Assembly: GCA_029946045.1 (NCBI GenBank)
Contig: JAQSDS010000039.1
Location: 1-7,866, forward strand
DNA length: 7,866 bases
Direction: 5' to 3'
Origin: Rhodoferax sp.
GTDB taxonomy: Bacteria > Pseudomonadota > Gammaproteobacteria > Burkholderiales > Burkholderiaceae_C
Made by a program: the position numbers and the translations under genes. Positions 1 through 7,866 of the stretch are shown piece after piece (the stretch's first letter is position 1; each line of letters begins with the position of its first letter). The notes under the pieces are model-generated. The model saw only the letters and a program-made list of their open reading frames with translations. It searched no databases and was not told the DNA's origin.

Positions 1-1530
1 AGCCTCGGGGATGGTCATGAAATAGCGGGTGATGTCGGCGTGGGTGAGGGTAATGGGCCCACCGTTTTTGATCTGCTCGCGAAACAGCGGCACCACCGAA
101 CCACTGGACCCCAACACATTGCCAAAACGCACCATCGAAAAGCATGTGCGGGTGCTGGGCGTTTGGCCCCCTTGCGACGTCACGGCCGGGTTCACTTCAG
201 TCAGCGCCTGCAGCACCATCTCGGCCAGCCGCTTGGTGGCACCCATGATGTTGGTGGGGCGCACTGCCTTGTCGGTGCTGATGAGCACAAAGTTGCGCAC
301 GCCGTTTTGCACCGCCGCCATGGCACAGGTGCGCGTGCCCCACACGTTGTTGCGCACACCCTCGGCCGGGTTGTGCTCCACCAGGGGCACATGCTTGTAG
401 GCAGCGGCGTGGTACACCGTGTGCGGCTTCCAGGTGTTCATGATCTCGTGCATGCGCACTTCGTCACAGACCGAGGCCAACAAGGGCACAATTTCTACAT
501 GCGGCTCACCCACCATCAACACCTGCAGATCCTGGTGGATTTGGTACAGCGCAAATTCGCTCATCTCTACCAGCAACAGCTGCTTGGGGTTGGTCTTGAG
601 AATCTGGCGGCACAGCTCGCTGCCAATGCTGCCGCCTGCCCCGGTTACCAGCACCGTTTTGTTGTGGGTGTTCAGGTTGAGCAGCAAGCCGTTGGGCTTG
701 ACCGGCTCGCGGCCCAGCAGGTCGTCAATGTCCAGGTCGCGCACATCGCTCAAACTCACCTTGCCAGTGGCAATGTCGCTTAAACCTGGCAGTGTGCGCA
801 CCGCCACCTTGTGCGGTTTGAGTGCATTCAAAATGTCATTGCGCCGCTGCCTTGACACCGAAGGCAGCGCCAACAGCACATTGGTCACAGCCGCTGCAGC
901 CAGAACATCCGCCAGAGCCGCCGGGTTGTGGATGGGTAGCCCATTAAGCACATGGCCATGCAGCCGGTCGTCATCGTCCATAAAGCCCACCACCCGCATT
1001 TCATTGCTGTTGGCCATGGCAGATGCAAGCTGCCGCCCTGCACTGCCCGCACCATAAATCAGCACCTGGGGCAAAGCAGCTTTGCGCAGGTGCTGGCGGT
1101 ACAACCCCCCCAGCCAGATGCGAGCCGCCGCACGCGATGCACCCACCAACAACAATAGCAATATGGGCTGAATCAAACCGACCATGCGGGGCACGCCATC
1201 AACGCCATAAAACGTGAAAATGCTGGCAAATGCCAAACCATACAAAAGCATAGCCCGAACCACCGCTACCATGGCAGGCATGCCGCTGTAGCGAAAGATG
1301 GCGCGGTACAGCCCCGAAGTGATGAAGATGGGCAGCGCCAACAAGATAGAGGCCAACACCGGCCACATGGGCAGCGCAGACAGGGGCGTAAACACCCCAA
1401 GTCGCAGGTAAAACGCCAGCCAGACCGACAGCACACACAGCACGGCATCCACACCCAAAACAATGCCGCGTTTAATTGGGCGAGGCAGGGCCAAGGCGGG
1501 CGATGCAAGACGGCTCAGCGTACGAATCAT
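1..1530 (-). CDS. Membrane-bound nucleotide-sugar 4,6-dehydratase, WbpM/CapD/PglF type (3' end cut by window)
   Basis: The family dehydrates UDP-GlcNAc-type sugars at C4/C6, the first step toward di-deoxy amino sugars of O-antigen or capsule, at the inner face of the cytoplasmic membrane. The visible 510 codons are open without a frameshift. The N-terminus has four likely membrane segments (about residues 22-42, 55-75, 86-108 and 113-131). A first Rossmann nucleotide site follows (VLIYGAGSAG, glycines from 160), then the catalytic Rossmann domain with TGAGGSIG at 297-303 and STDKAVRPTN from 418. The active-site pair is M429 and K433 (MGATK); methionine instead of tyrosine is normal for this large subfamily. 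Full-length relatives have about 620-660 residues, so roughly 110-150 are missing beyond base 1. The ATG at 1530 is chosen because AAAGGG lies about 8 bases upstream and no other in-frame start exists. It lies downstream of the galE remnant. UDP-GlcNAc as substrate is inferred from the family. Confidence 0.93.
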   Translation of the reverse strand, partial: MIRTLSRLASPALALPRPIKRGIVLGVDAVLCVLSVWLAFYLRLGVFTPLSALPMWPVLASILLALPIFITSGLYRAIFRYSGMPAMVAVVRAMLLYGLAFASIFTFYGVDGVPRMVGLIQPILLLLLVGASRAAARIWLGGLYRQHLRKAALPQVLIYGAGSAGRQLASAMANSNEMRVVGFMDDDDRLHGHVLNGLPIHNPAALADVLAAAAVTNVLLALPSVSRQRRNDILNALKPHKVAVRTLPGLSDIATGKVSLSDVRDLDIDDLLGREPVKPNGLLLNLNTHNKTVLVTGAGGSIGSELCRQILKTNPKQLLLVEMSEFALYQIHQDLQVLMVGEPHVEIVPLLASVCDEVRMHEIMNTWKPHTVYHAAAYKHVPLVEHNPAEGVRNNVWGTRTCAMAAVQNGVRNFVLISTDKAVRPTNIMGATKRLAEMVLQALTEVNPAVTSQGGQTPSTRTCFSMVRFGNVLGSSGSVVPLFREQIKNGGPITLTHADITRYFMTIPEA

Positions 1531-1580
1531 TTCACTACCCTTTGTGTGAAACCTGCTGCGTCCTGAGACCTTTTTTTCAT
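1527..1580 (-). CDS. Possible 17-residue leader ORF before the dehydratase
   Basis: A short frame, MKKRSQDAAGFTQRVVK, starts at 1580 behind a strong Shine-Dalgarno (GGAGG, five bases before the ATG). Its TGA overlaps the dehydratase ATG as ATGA, a layout typical of translational coupling. It begins with a run of seven A, a possible slippage site; the dehydratase frame is also open across this stretch but has no start codon there. I recognise no homologue. It may be a coupling leader, or the decayed start of a lost gene. It is seen only as a reading frame with a good ribosome site. Confidence 0.3.
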   Translation of the reverse strand: MKKRSQDAAGFTQRVVK

Positions 1581-1591
1581 GGAATCCTCCA

Positions 1592-1933
1592 TTACCGATA
1601 CCCGTCCGGGTTGAGACTTTGCCAGCGCCAAGTATCAGCGCACATCTCGGCCAAGCTGTGTTTCGCTTGCCAACCCAGCAACTGTTTTGCCAGCGTGGGG
1701 TTGGCGTAGCACTGCGCTACGTCCCCAGGGCGGCGCGGCGCGATTTGGTAAGGCACTTTGCGGCCGCTGGCTTGCTCGAAGGCGCGCACCACATCGAGCA
1801 CGCTGTATCCTTGGCCGGTACCCAGGTTAACGGTGAAACCTTCACATTTTGTGTCTTGGACCAGAAGTGCTTGCAGCGCAGCAACGTGGCCTTTTGCCAA
1901 GTCTTGCACGTGAATGTAGTCGCGCACGCCGGT
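1592..1933 (-). pseudogene. galE: galE 3' remnant (UDP-glucose 4-epimerase, C-terminal third)
   Basis: The frame matches the GalE C-terminus: [16 protein letters not shown], then [30 protein letters not shown] and the terminal [11 protein letters not shown] before a TAA at 1592-1594. GalE interconverts UDP-glucose and UDP-galactose (and often the GlcNAc/GalNAc pair) in the cytoplasm. Only about 113 of the usual 335-340 residues are present. The NAD-binding Rossmann half and the catalytic Ser/Tyr-x3-Lys are absent. Upstream of TGV the frame leaves GalE similarity and reaches a stop within a few codons, at the junction with an inverted gmd fragment near 1928-1935. A GTG at 1927 could start a 111-residue peptide, but it would lack the catalytic core. 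The remnant precedes the dehydratase gene, the place an intact galE commonly holds in such loci. Confidence 0.85.
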
Positions 1934-2029
1934 GGGTGCCAGAAATCACCGCACAAGAAATGTGTGCCGAGATGGTCGTCCATGACCTGGCCCAAGCCAA
2001 GCAGCACGCGCTGCTAAAGGCAAACGGGT

Positions 2030-2031
<2 letters not shown>
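1933..2031 (+). pseudogene. gmd: Inverted gmd 3' remnant (GDP-mannose 4,6-dehydratase C-terminus)
   Basis: On the plus strand, opposite to all neighbouring genes, this frame reads [18 protein letters not shown] and then [14 protein letters not shown] before a TAG. This corresponds to the last part of E. coli-type Gmd, whose end contains PEIT, EMV, a DL-x-AKKH stretch and LLKSHG. The normal final 8-10 residues after the KANG position are lost at the junction with the glycosyltransferase fragment. Left of 1933 the sequence switches to antisense galE. It is 33 residues with no start of its own, so it cannot function. The assignment rests on motif memory of Gmd and is strong because the whole stretch aligns without gaps. 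Confidence 0.75.
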
Positions 2032-3909
<1,878 letters not shown>

Positions 3910-3933
3910 TTCACTTCGTTTTTAGTAGCCGCT

Positions 3934-3963
3934 GGCCCGGTTGCCGTCGTGGCCGGTGATGCC
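3934..3963 (-). repeat. Degenerate gmd 5' fragment beside the REPIN (copy B')
   Basis: The plus-strand 20-mer at 3944-3963 matches 19 of 20 bases of the gmd copy B segment at 4084-4103. Read on the minus strand it gives GITGHDGN, a variant of the Gmd GITGQDGS motif. It ends exactly at GATGCC, where the REPIN flank CTGCCTTT begins. With 4071-4103 it forms an imperfect direct repeat of about 30-33 bp on both sides of REPIN 1, which could be a target-site duplication or an older gmd remnant. Confidence 0.6.
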
Positions 3964-4070
3964 CTGCCTTTGTGGGAGGCTCGCCTTTGTGGGAGGCCCG
4001 CCCTCGGGCCGAAGGCTGTTGGTGGGGCATTCGCGGCGAGGGCGCCGCTCCCACAGGGGTCTGCTCCCAC
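3964..4070. repeat. REPIN-like unit 1 (paired inverted palindromic repeats)
   Basis: The core at 3989-4054 holds two REP-like hairpins facing each other. The left one has head GTGGGAG, stem GGCCCG/CGGGCC, loop CCCT and tail GAA. The right one, read on the minus strand, has GTGGGAG, stem CGGCG/CGCCG around CCCT, then CGAAT. Extra GTGGGAG heads flank the core at 3972-3978 and, inverted, at 4063-4070. The head-stem-CGAA plan resembles pseudomonad REP sequences, which RAYT transposases mobilise in trans; that RAYT acts on this family is inference. It lies between a gmd start and gene A and is readable as protein in frame. Confidence 0.8.
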
Positions 4071-4071
4071 G

Positions 4072-4136
4072 GCCAGGTAAGAGCCGTCCTGGCCGGTGAT
4101 GCCGGTGATGAGGGCGGTTTTGGGGGGATTGGACAT
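4072..4136 (-). pseudogene. gmd: gmd 5' fragment, copy B, read through REPIN 1 to gene A
   Basis: From an ATG at 4136 the frame reads [12 protein letters not shown], then [10 protein letters not shown], the Gmd N-terminus. At about 4071 it passes into REPIN 1 and stays open to a TGA at 3906-3908, which overlaps the ATG of gene A. The result is a 76-codon hybrid of 22 Gmd codons plus translated repeat and spacer. It has a different N-terminal tail from copy A (SNPPK against [11 protein letters not shown]) and about five differences in 50 aligned bases, so it is not a very recent duplicate. It has no dehydratase function. It could act as a coupling leader for gene A, but no good Shine-Dalgarno precedes it. 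Confidence 0.8.
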
Positions 4137-4185
4137 GGTTCAGAGTTCAGGGTTCATGGATTGCCGCGCTGCGCTCGCAATGACG
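4137..4185. repeat. Dispersed intergenic repeat with GTTCA iterations
   Basis: On the minus strand the stretch contains GTCATTGCGAGCGCAGCG followed by CGGCAATCC, with ATTGC/GCAAT ends that can pair around a GC-rich centre. Sequences of this CATTGCGAG...GGCAATCC form recur between genes in many bacterial genomes. Next to the gmd start is a 7-bp iteration (GGTTCAG, AGTTCAG, GGTTCA). No coding signal is seen. Confidence 0.5.
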
Positions 4186-4209
4186 GGAAAAATAGCCGGT
4201 CCGGCTATT
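4186..4209 (-). terminator. Likely Rho-independent terminator after gene B
   Basis: Read on the minus strand, AATAGCC and GGCTATT pair around the loop GGACC and are followed by a T run (TTTTT counting the stem's last bases). The hairpin lies 7-10 bases past the TGA of gene B, the expected position. The T run is short, so termination may be partial. If active, it would separate genes C and B from gene A. Confidence 0.6.
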
Positions 4210-4216
4210 GCGATTT

Positions 4217-5656
4217 TCATTCAATGACCTTCCAGTGCCCGCCTTTTGCTGGGCCGATGCGAACGAGTTTGCCATCCTTCTTCAAAAGATCGATTTGCTT
4301 TTCAATTGCACGTGGGCTGAGGCTCAGTCTTTCGGCCAGCGCTTTTGCCGACAACGTGGATTCTTGGCGGAGGTGTCGGAGAATTTTCTCCGAACTTTTC
4401 TCCGAACCTCTCTCCGAACTTTTCTCCTCCATTTCACCTATCGTGCCGCCCTTCCTGAATCGGACCATGGCATCGGGCAGTACAAAAGTCATCACAACTG
4501 ATTGAGTGCGCTCTTGCAGTGTTGGCACGGGCAGTCCGGCGGCCTGCATCAGGCTGGCTATTTTGAGCGTGCCACGCCCCCAAGTCTCAATGATGCCGCG
4601 GCGGTGAAACGCTTTGGCGATCCAGGGGTTCCAGGGTTTGGATTCGTGGGGAGCAAACAGCATTTCGGGTGTCAGCCCAAAGTGCAGTTCGCCAGGGGAA
4701 ATGACTTCAAGCCGGTCGTCGTACAGCGCCACGGAGACTGCGCCGGATGCGCTGGCGTAGTCACGGTGAATGAAGGCGTTGGCCAGTGCTTCACGGACGG
4801 CTTCAACGGGCAATGCGGGGGTGTCTATGCGGGCCATTTGGCCGGGCACAATTTTGCCGGCCACGGGCATCCAGTCAATTAAAAAGCGTTCGGCCCGGCG
4901 CATCAGTGCAAAGGCGTTGCCGGCGTATTGGCGGTTGTCTAAAAATTCGTCGCGTGTGGTGCCTTTGAAGCGGGCAACACGCAGGCTGAATTGCGGAAAC
5001 TCCGGGGCGACGGGTTCGTCTTTGCAGAAAAGCGCCACAGCGGCGCGGCTTATTTGGTCGTCTTGCACCAGCAGGCCCAAGCCGCGCAGCAAGGCCATTG
5101 GGTCGCGGGTGCCGGGGTCTTCCATGCGGCCGCGCCTTATGGCTTCTTCGATGGTGACCACGAGTTCACTGGTGTCAAGGGTGTCGATGCCGTAGCCCTC
5201 GGCAGTCTGCATTTCCCAGCGGTTGGTGGCGTGCATCGATTCGATGAGCAGGCGCTGGTAGGTGGTGCGTGGCATGACGCGGGTGGTGTTGAGCACGCGC
5301 TCGTACGGAATTCCCCGAAAAGAAACAGGTGCCTGGGCTGCGTGCTCAACGTGAACCAGCAGCACTTCTAATGAAGCCGCATCGCCGTCAGTAACCGGGA
5401 TGCGCTCTAGGCGAGGTGACATCGGCGGCTCAAAGCCTTGAAATTCTTGGGCCAGTTCCTCCAGCGTGCGGTCGCTTACTTTTTGACCAACGATTTTTCC
5501 AGCAGGGGTCACGCCAAAAACAACTTGCCCGCCTTGCACATTGGCCAACGCACACAGACTGCGACAGGCGCGCTCTTTCTCTGCCGTGGACTTTTTGAGT
5601 TCCAAGGTCAGGGATTCGCCTGCAGCGATAAGGGTGCGAAGGTGCGAGAGGTTCAT
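4217..5656 (-). CDS. COG2865-type ATP-binding protein B: AlbA_2 + HATPase_c_4 + winged helix
   Basis: This 479-residue protein begins with the AlbA_2 domain at its start (about 4-135): AAGESLTLELKKS at 11-23, ALANVQGGQVVFGV at 36-49 and GIPYERVLNTTRVMP at 115-129. The HATPase_c_4 domain spans about 280-393: REALANAFIHRDY at 288-300 (N293), SPG at 320-322 and GRG at 360-362. A charged hinge with SSERGSEKSSEK (about 413-424) leads to a winged helix at 425-479 ending in GPAKGGHWKVIE, a typical COG2865 tail. The third carboxylate position seen in A (D63) is a proline here (P51). The role is presumably cytoplasmic regulation or nucleic-acid binding; no partner or substrate can be read from the sequence. 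It follows gene C by 36 bases on the same strand, so the two are probably cotranscribed. The start at 5656 places the domain at the usual distance; no strong Shine-Dalgarno is visible. Confidence 0.9.
   Translation of the reverse strand: MNLSHLRTLIAAGESLTLELKKSTAEKERACRSLCALANVQGGQVVFGVTPAGKIVGQKVSDRTLEELAQEFQGFEPPMSPRLERIPVTDGDAASLEVLLVHVEHAAQAPVSFRGIPYERVLNTTRVMPRTTYQRLLIESMHATNRWEMQTAEGYGIDTLDTSELVVTIEEAIRRGRMEDPGTRDPMALLRGLGLLVQDDQISRAAVALFCKDEPVAPEFPQFSLRVARFKGTTRDEFLDNRQYAGNAFALMRRAERFLIDWMPVAGKIVPGQMARIDTPALPVEAVREALANAFIHRDYASASGAVSVALYDDRLEVISPGELHFGLTPEMLFAPHESKPWNPWIAKAFHRRGIIETWGRGTLKIASLMQAAGLPVPTLQERTQSVVMTFVLPDAMVRFRKGGTIGEMEEKSSERGSEKSSEKILRHLRQESTLSAKALAERLSLSPRAIEKQIDLLKKDGKLVRIGPAKGGHWKVIE
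4387..4422. repeat. 12-bp tandem repeat x3 in gene B, encoding the SSE(K/R) hinge
   Basis: Three plus-strand units of TCTCCGAACTTT (the middle one TCTCCGAACCTC) give a four-residue period in the linker between the ATPase-like domain and the winged helix of protein B, the same architectural spot as the repeat in gene A. Confidence 0.85.
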
Positions 5657-5692
5657 GCGTCTTGGGTTGGGGCTAGGAGCGTTTGGGGGGTG

Positions 5693-7084
5693 TCATGTTG
5701 CGCTACTCGTTTTGGAATAGTAACCACCCGTTTTGGTGGCACCTCTGAATTCAATGAGGTTTTGGTCTTTGAGTTGCTTGAGCCAGCGTTCCACATTCTT
5801 GGGCGAAGTGCCAAGCCATTTTGCCAATGCAGGGCCACGCAGACCTGGTTGATCAGTGATGAGCACAAGAAGGTTATTTACTCCCTCATTTGCTCCCTCA
5901 TTTGCACCCTCAGGTTGTTGGACACCCCGTTTGACAATCACTTTGAACTGGTTGCCTTGTCGATCGTCGATAAATTCCAGCTTGGGCCAGGCAGCCACCG
6001 CACGGGGTATGCCGCTACCCAAGCCGCGGTACGGGAGCATGTGAAAAGCGTGCGAGGCTAGCGCCGGGTTGCGCAGGTTTGACAGGCCGTAGCGGATTTT
6101 TTCGGTATCAAGGTGGTTGGGCAGGTGACCGGGGCTGATCAGTTCGACCCGATCAGCAAAAATCATCAGGCGTATGGGCGCGCTGATGAAGTAATCCCGA
6201 TGCACCAGGGCGTTAACCAGGACTTCCTCAAATACTTCTGCCGGTATTTCGAGCTGCCCCGGGCTGTTAAAGCTTTGTTTGCCCTGAACGTGATGCAGGT
6301 TTCGCTTAATGAAGGCGATGCAGCGCTGGTACTGCTGAGGCAAGGTGCCGTCGATGTCTTCACTGTCGAGGTACTGCGTGTCGTGCAAAACGGTGCCCGG
6401 AAAGGCCACCGCTTTGACCACAAAGGCAGGTAGCTGGTTGCTGGGGGCCTTGCCAAACAGCAACATGCCAGTCAGATTTGGCGCGCCTGGTCGCGCAAGG
6501 TTGAGGTTTTGTAAAAGTTGCTCAAATGGGATGCCGACGGACGAGACGGGCTTGCCATAGCGGCGCTCGAAGTAACGGGAAAACTCGACTTGGTCCAGAT
6601 CATCAAGCTGGCAATGCCCCACAGGCAGCTCGTCGGCATGAACCAGCCCCGCCGCCTGAAACATGCGCTGCATTTCTTCGCGGGCGGTGACTTGGCGTTT
6701 GTCAGCACCGCTTTTGACCCAGATGCGGCCTTGGCTGTCCATATAGGGTTTGTTTAGCCCTTGGGCAATTTCAACCACCATGACGAGGCCTTGGCCGGTA
6801 TCGACATTGGTCGTTAACGGGTTGATGGGTGGCTTGACATGCTGGGAGGCCGCATTAGACACCAGCTGGTTGAGTCGGCTGATGTCGCTCGATGTCAGCC
6901 CCGCAATGTGGCCGTTATCTGCCACGCCAATCAAGAGTTGGCCACCCGCCGAATTGGCAAAAGCCACTAGTTCTGCAGCCAATTTGTCAACATGCGCAAT
7001 GTCACGCTTGAACTGGTGGCGCGAGTCTTCGCCAGCAGCAATAAGCGCGTCAAGGTTGATGACTGAGTGCATGGGAAGGGTCAT
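5693..7084 (-). CDS. COG2865-type ATP-binding protein C: AlbA_2 + HATPase_c_4 + winged helix
   Basis: With the start at 7084 (MTLPMHSVINLDALIAAGED) the protein has 463 residues; an ATG four codons on (7072) is equally plausible. The frame is open upstream to 7405, but that extension is translated REPIN sequence and is rejected. The AlbA_2 domain spans about 10-135: AAGEDSRHQFKRD at 16-28, AFANSAGGQLLIGV at 41-54 and GRIWVKSGADKR at 119-130. Position 24 is Gln where A and B have Glu. The HATPase_c_4 domain spans about 275-385: EEVLVNALVHRDY at 286-298 (N291), SPG at 317-319 and GLGSG at 354-358. The hinge GANEGANEGVN (393-403) precedes a winged helix (about 404-455). Protein C is the most divergent of the three. 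It is the first COG2865 gene after fcl, beyond a 304-base REPIN spacer. Function is unknown, as for A and B. Confidence 0.88.
   Translation of the reverse strand: MTLPMHSVINLDALIAAGEDSRHQFKRDIAHVDKLAAELVAFANSAGGQLLIGVADNGHIAGLTSSDISRLNQLVSNAASQHVKPPINPLTTNVDTGQGLVMVVEIAQGLNKPYMDSQGRIWVKSGADKRQVTAREEMQRMFQAAGLVHADELPVGHCQLDDLDQVEFSRYFERRYGKPVSSVGIPFEQLLQNLNLARPGAPNLTGMLLFGKAPSNQLPAFVVKAVAFPGTVLHDTQYLDSEDIDGTLPQQYQRCIAFIKRNLHHVQGKQSFNSPGQLEIPAEVFEEVLVNALVHRDYFISAPIRLMIFADRVELISPGHLPNHLDTEKIRYGLSNLRNPALASHAFHMLPYRGLGSGIPRAVAAWPKLEFIDDRQGNQFKVIVKRGVQQPEGANEGANEGVNNLLVLITDQPGLRGPALAKWLGTSPKNVERWLKQLKDQNLIEFRGATKTGGYYSKTSSAT
5881..5911. repeat. 12-bp tandem repeat (2.5 copies) in gene C, encoding GANE/GVN hinge
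   Basis: Two perfect plus-strand copies of CTCCCTCATTTG and a partial third (CACCCTC) encode GANEGANEGVN between the ATPase-like domain and the winged helix. GVNEGVN-type hinges are common in COG2865 proteins. Confidence 0.9.
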
Positions 7085-7095
7085 TTGCTTGAGGG

Positions 7096-7121
7096 TAAGA
7101 GCCGTCTTGGCCGGTGATGCC
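7096..7121 (-). repeat. Stray gmd 5' fragment, copy C
   Basis: This stretch matches gmd copy B (4078-4103) at 25 of 26 bases, and its 20-mer at 7102-7121 is identical to copy A (2407-2426). On the minus strand it encodes GITGQDGSY with no start codon. It is cut off at GATGCC by the REPIN flank CTGCCTTT, the same cut point as copy B'. Gene C begins 11 bases beyond its other end. A further weak copy, TTGGCCGATGATGCC, lies at 7222-7236 before REPIN 3. Confidence 0.7.
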
Positions 7122-7211
7122 CTGCCTTTGTGGGAGGCCCGCCCTCGGGCCGAAGGCTGTTTGGGGGGCATTCGCGGCGAGGGCGCCGCTCCCACAGGGG
7201 TCTGCTCCCAC
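7122..7211. repeat. REPIN-like unit 2
   Basis: The core at 7130-7195 repeats REPIN 1 almost base for base: GTGGGAG, the GGCCCG/CGGGCC hairpin, GAAGGCTGTT, and the inverted partner ATTCGCGGCGAGGGCGCCGC ending in TCCCAC. An extra inverted head (GCTCCCAC) is at 7204-7211. With unit 3 it fills most of the 304-base stretch between fcl and gene C, where I see no gene. Exported transcripts of this stretch would fold into strong hairpins. Confidence 0.8.
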
Positions 7212-7233
7212 AGGAGGCAGCTTGGCCGATGAT

Positions 7234-7361
7234 GCCCTGCCTTTGTGGGAGGCCCTGCCTTTGTGGGAGGCCCTGCCTTTGTGGGAGGCCCGCCCTCGGG
7301 CCGAAGGCTGTTGGGGTGCATTCGCGGCGAGGGCGCCGCTCCCACAGGGGGCAGGTCCCAC
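7234..7361. repeat. REPIN-like unit 3 with an 18-bp triplicate head
   Basis: Three perfect tandem copies of GCCCTGCCTTTGTGGGAG occupy 7234-7287; the third runs into the REPIN core (7281-7345), which has the same paired hairpins as units 1 and 2. An outer inverted head (GGTCCCAC) is at 7354-7361. The triplicated head is specific to this unit; unit 1 has a similar but diverged double head. It lies 28 bases beyond the fcl stop and may act as a transcript-end structure. Confidence 0.85.
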
Positions 7362-7388
7362 AGGAGGTGGCTGCCACAGAGGCTGTCG

Positions 7389-7866
7389 TCATGCGTTGCT
7401 TCCAAGATGCTTCACAAAATCTTTGTACGCCAGCGCCAAGCCGTCTTGCAGGCTGACCTGGGCTTGCCAGCCCAGCGCGTTCAGGCGGTTGCTGTCCATG
7501 AGCTTGCGGGGCGCACCGTCAGGTTTGCTGGTGTCAAAGTCAATGTCGCCCTGGTAGCCCACCACCTGGCCGACGGTGCGCGCCAGTTCGGCAATGGTGA
7601 TGTCGCTGCCAAAACCGACGTTGATGTGGCTTTGCATGGGGTTGGTGTGTTGGTCGTAGGTGGCTTTGGGCAAGTGCATCACATGCACGCTGGCGGCTGC
7701 CATGTCGTCTACATACAAAAATTCGCGGCACGGGGTGCCTGTGCCCCAGATTGACACACAGGGCGCATGGCTGGCCTTGGCTTCATGAAAACGGCGAATC
7801 AACGCGGGAATAACGTGGCTGTTTTCTGGGTGGTAGTTGTCGCCCGGGCCATAGAGGTTGGTGGGC
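7389..7866 (-). CDS. fcl: GDP-L-fucose synthase, C-terminal half (5' part beyond window)
   Basis: Fcl (WcaG) epimerises and reduces GDP-4-keto-6-deoxymannose to GDP-L-fucose with NADPH in the cytoplasm, the step after Gmd. The visible 158 residues follow E. coli Fcl closely: [20 protein letters not shown] at the window edge, ALIRRFHEA, then [55 protein letters not shown] and the terminal LALAYKDFV. The TGA is at 7389-7391. E. coli Fcl has 321 residues, so about half is missing, including the Rossmann glycines and the catalytic Ser-Tyr-Lys. The visible part is uninterrupted and looks functional. Its partner gmd would normally adjoin it; here only gmd fragments follow. A related SDR reductase (such as GDP-4-keto-rhamnose reductase) is less likely given the PHxPENSH-like and REFLYVDDM segments. 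Confidence 0.93.
   Translation of the reverse strand, partial: PTNLYGPGDNYHPENSHVIPALIRRFHEAKASHAPCVSIWGTGTPCREFLYVDDMAAASVHVMHLPKATYDQHTNPMQSHINVGFGSDITIAELARTVGQVVGYQGDIDFDTSKPDGAPRKLMDSNRLNALGWQAQVSLQDGLALAYKDFVKHLGSNA

Noticed and set aside
40..1057. Long plus-strand open frames opposite the dehydratase gene
   Set aside because: They are antisense frames in GC-rich coding DNA; the minus frame gives a continuous, well-matched dehydratase, and the plus translations resemble no family I know.
7122..7361. CRISPR array
   Set aside because: The repeats are paired inverted hairpins with no regular unique spacers, and no cas gene is near.
7085..7405. N-terminal extension of protein C by 107 residues
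   Set aside because: The extra residues are translated REPIN sequence (repeated GGPPTKAGPPTKAG-type units); the AlbA_2 domain begins right after the ATGs at 7084/7072, as in protein B.
7114..7754. Several plus- and minus-strand frames through the REPIN array
   Set aside because: GC-rich palindromes have few stops in any frame; the translations are repeat-derived and the plus frames then run antisense to fcl.

Overview
The window (7,866 bases, GC-rich) looks like part of a surface-polysaccharide (O-antigen or capsule) locus of a betaproteobacterium. Codon use, the Gmd and Fcl types and the GTGGGAG-headed palindromic repeats suggest the Comamonadaceae/Burkholderiales, but this rests on general resemblance only. 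Almost all genes read on the minus strand, so transcription runs from high to low coordinates.

Layout in transcription order. (1) 7866-7389: the C-terminal half of GDP-L-fucose synthase (fcl). (2) 7388-7085: a gene-free spacer with two palindromic REPIN-like units, an 18-bp triplicate and a short stray piece of gmd (GDP-mannose 4,6-dehydratase). (3) 7084-5693 and 5656-4217: two intact genes for COG2865-type proteins (Schlafen/AlbA_2 domain, GHKL-ATPase-like HATPase_c_4 domain, winged helix). (4) 4216-3910: a hairpin terminator, a dispersed intergenic repeat, a restarted gmd 5' end and a third REPIN. (5) 3909-2479: a third, different COG2865 gene. (6) 2477-1592: a mosaic of broken sugar genes: gmd 5' end, the middle of a glycosyltransferase, an inverted gmd 3' end, and the 3' third of galE. 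(7) 1530-1: a membrane-bound WbpM/CapD-type nucleotide-sugar 4,6-dehydratase, cut by the window edge.

The sugar genes imply an ancestral minus-strand order fcl, gmd, glycosyltransferase, galE, wbpM/capD-like. The dehydratase is open throughout the visible part, and so is fcl. No intact gmd, galE or glycosyltransferase remains here, so GDP-fucose synthesis would need a gmd elsewhere.

The most striking pattern is that the three regulator-like genes sit among repeated copies of one short stretch: the gmd codons for [11 protein letters not shown]. It occurs as two copies with start codons and at least two partial copies, each partial copy abutting a REPIN. This suggests that the 5' end of gmd has repeatedly been an insertion or recombination point. 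The three COG2865 proteins differ in sequence, but each has a four-residue tandem repeat (12 bp in DNA) at the same place, just before the winged helix. The mosaic junctions could also come from a chimeric assembly; read-level checks would settle that.
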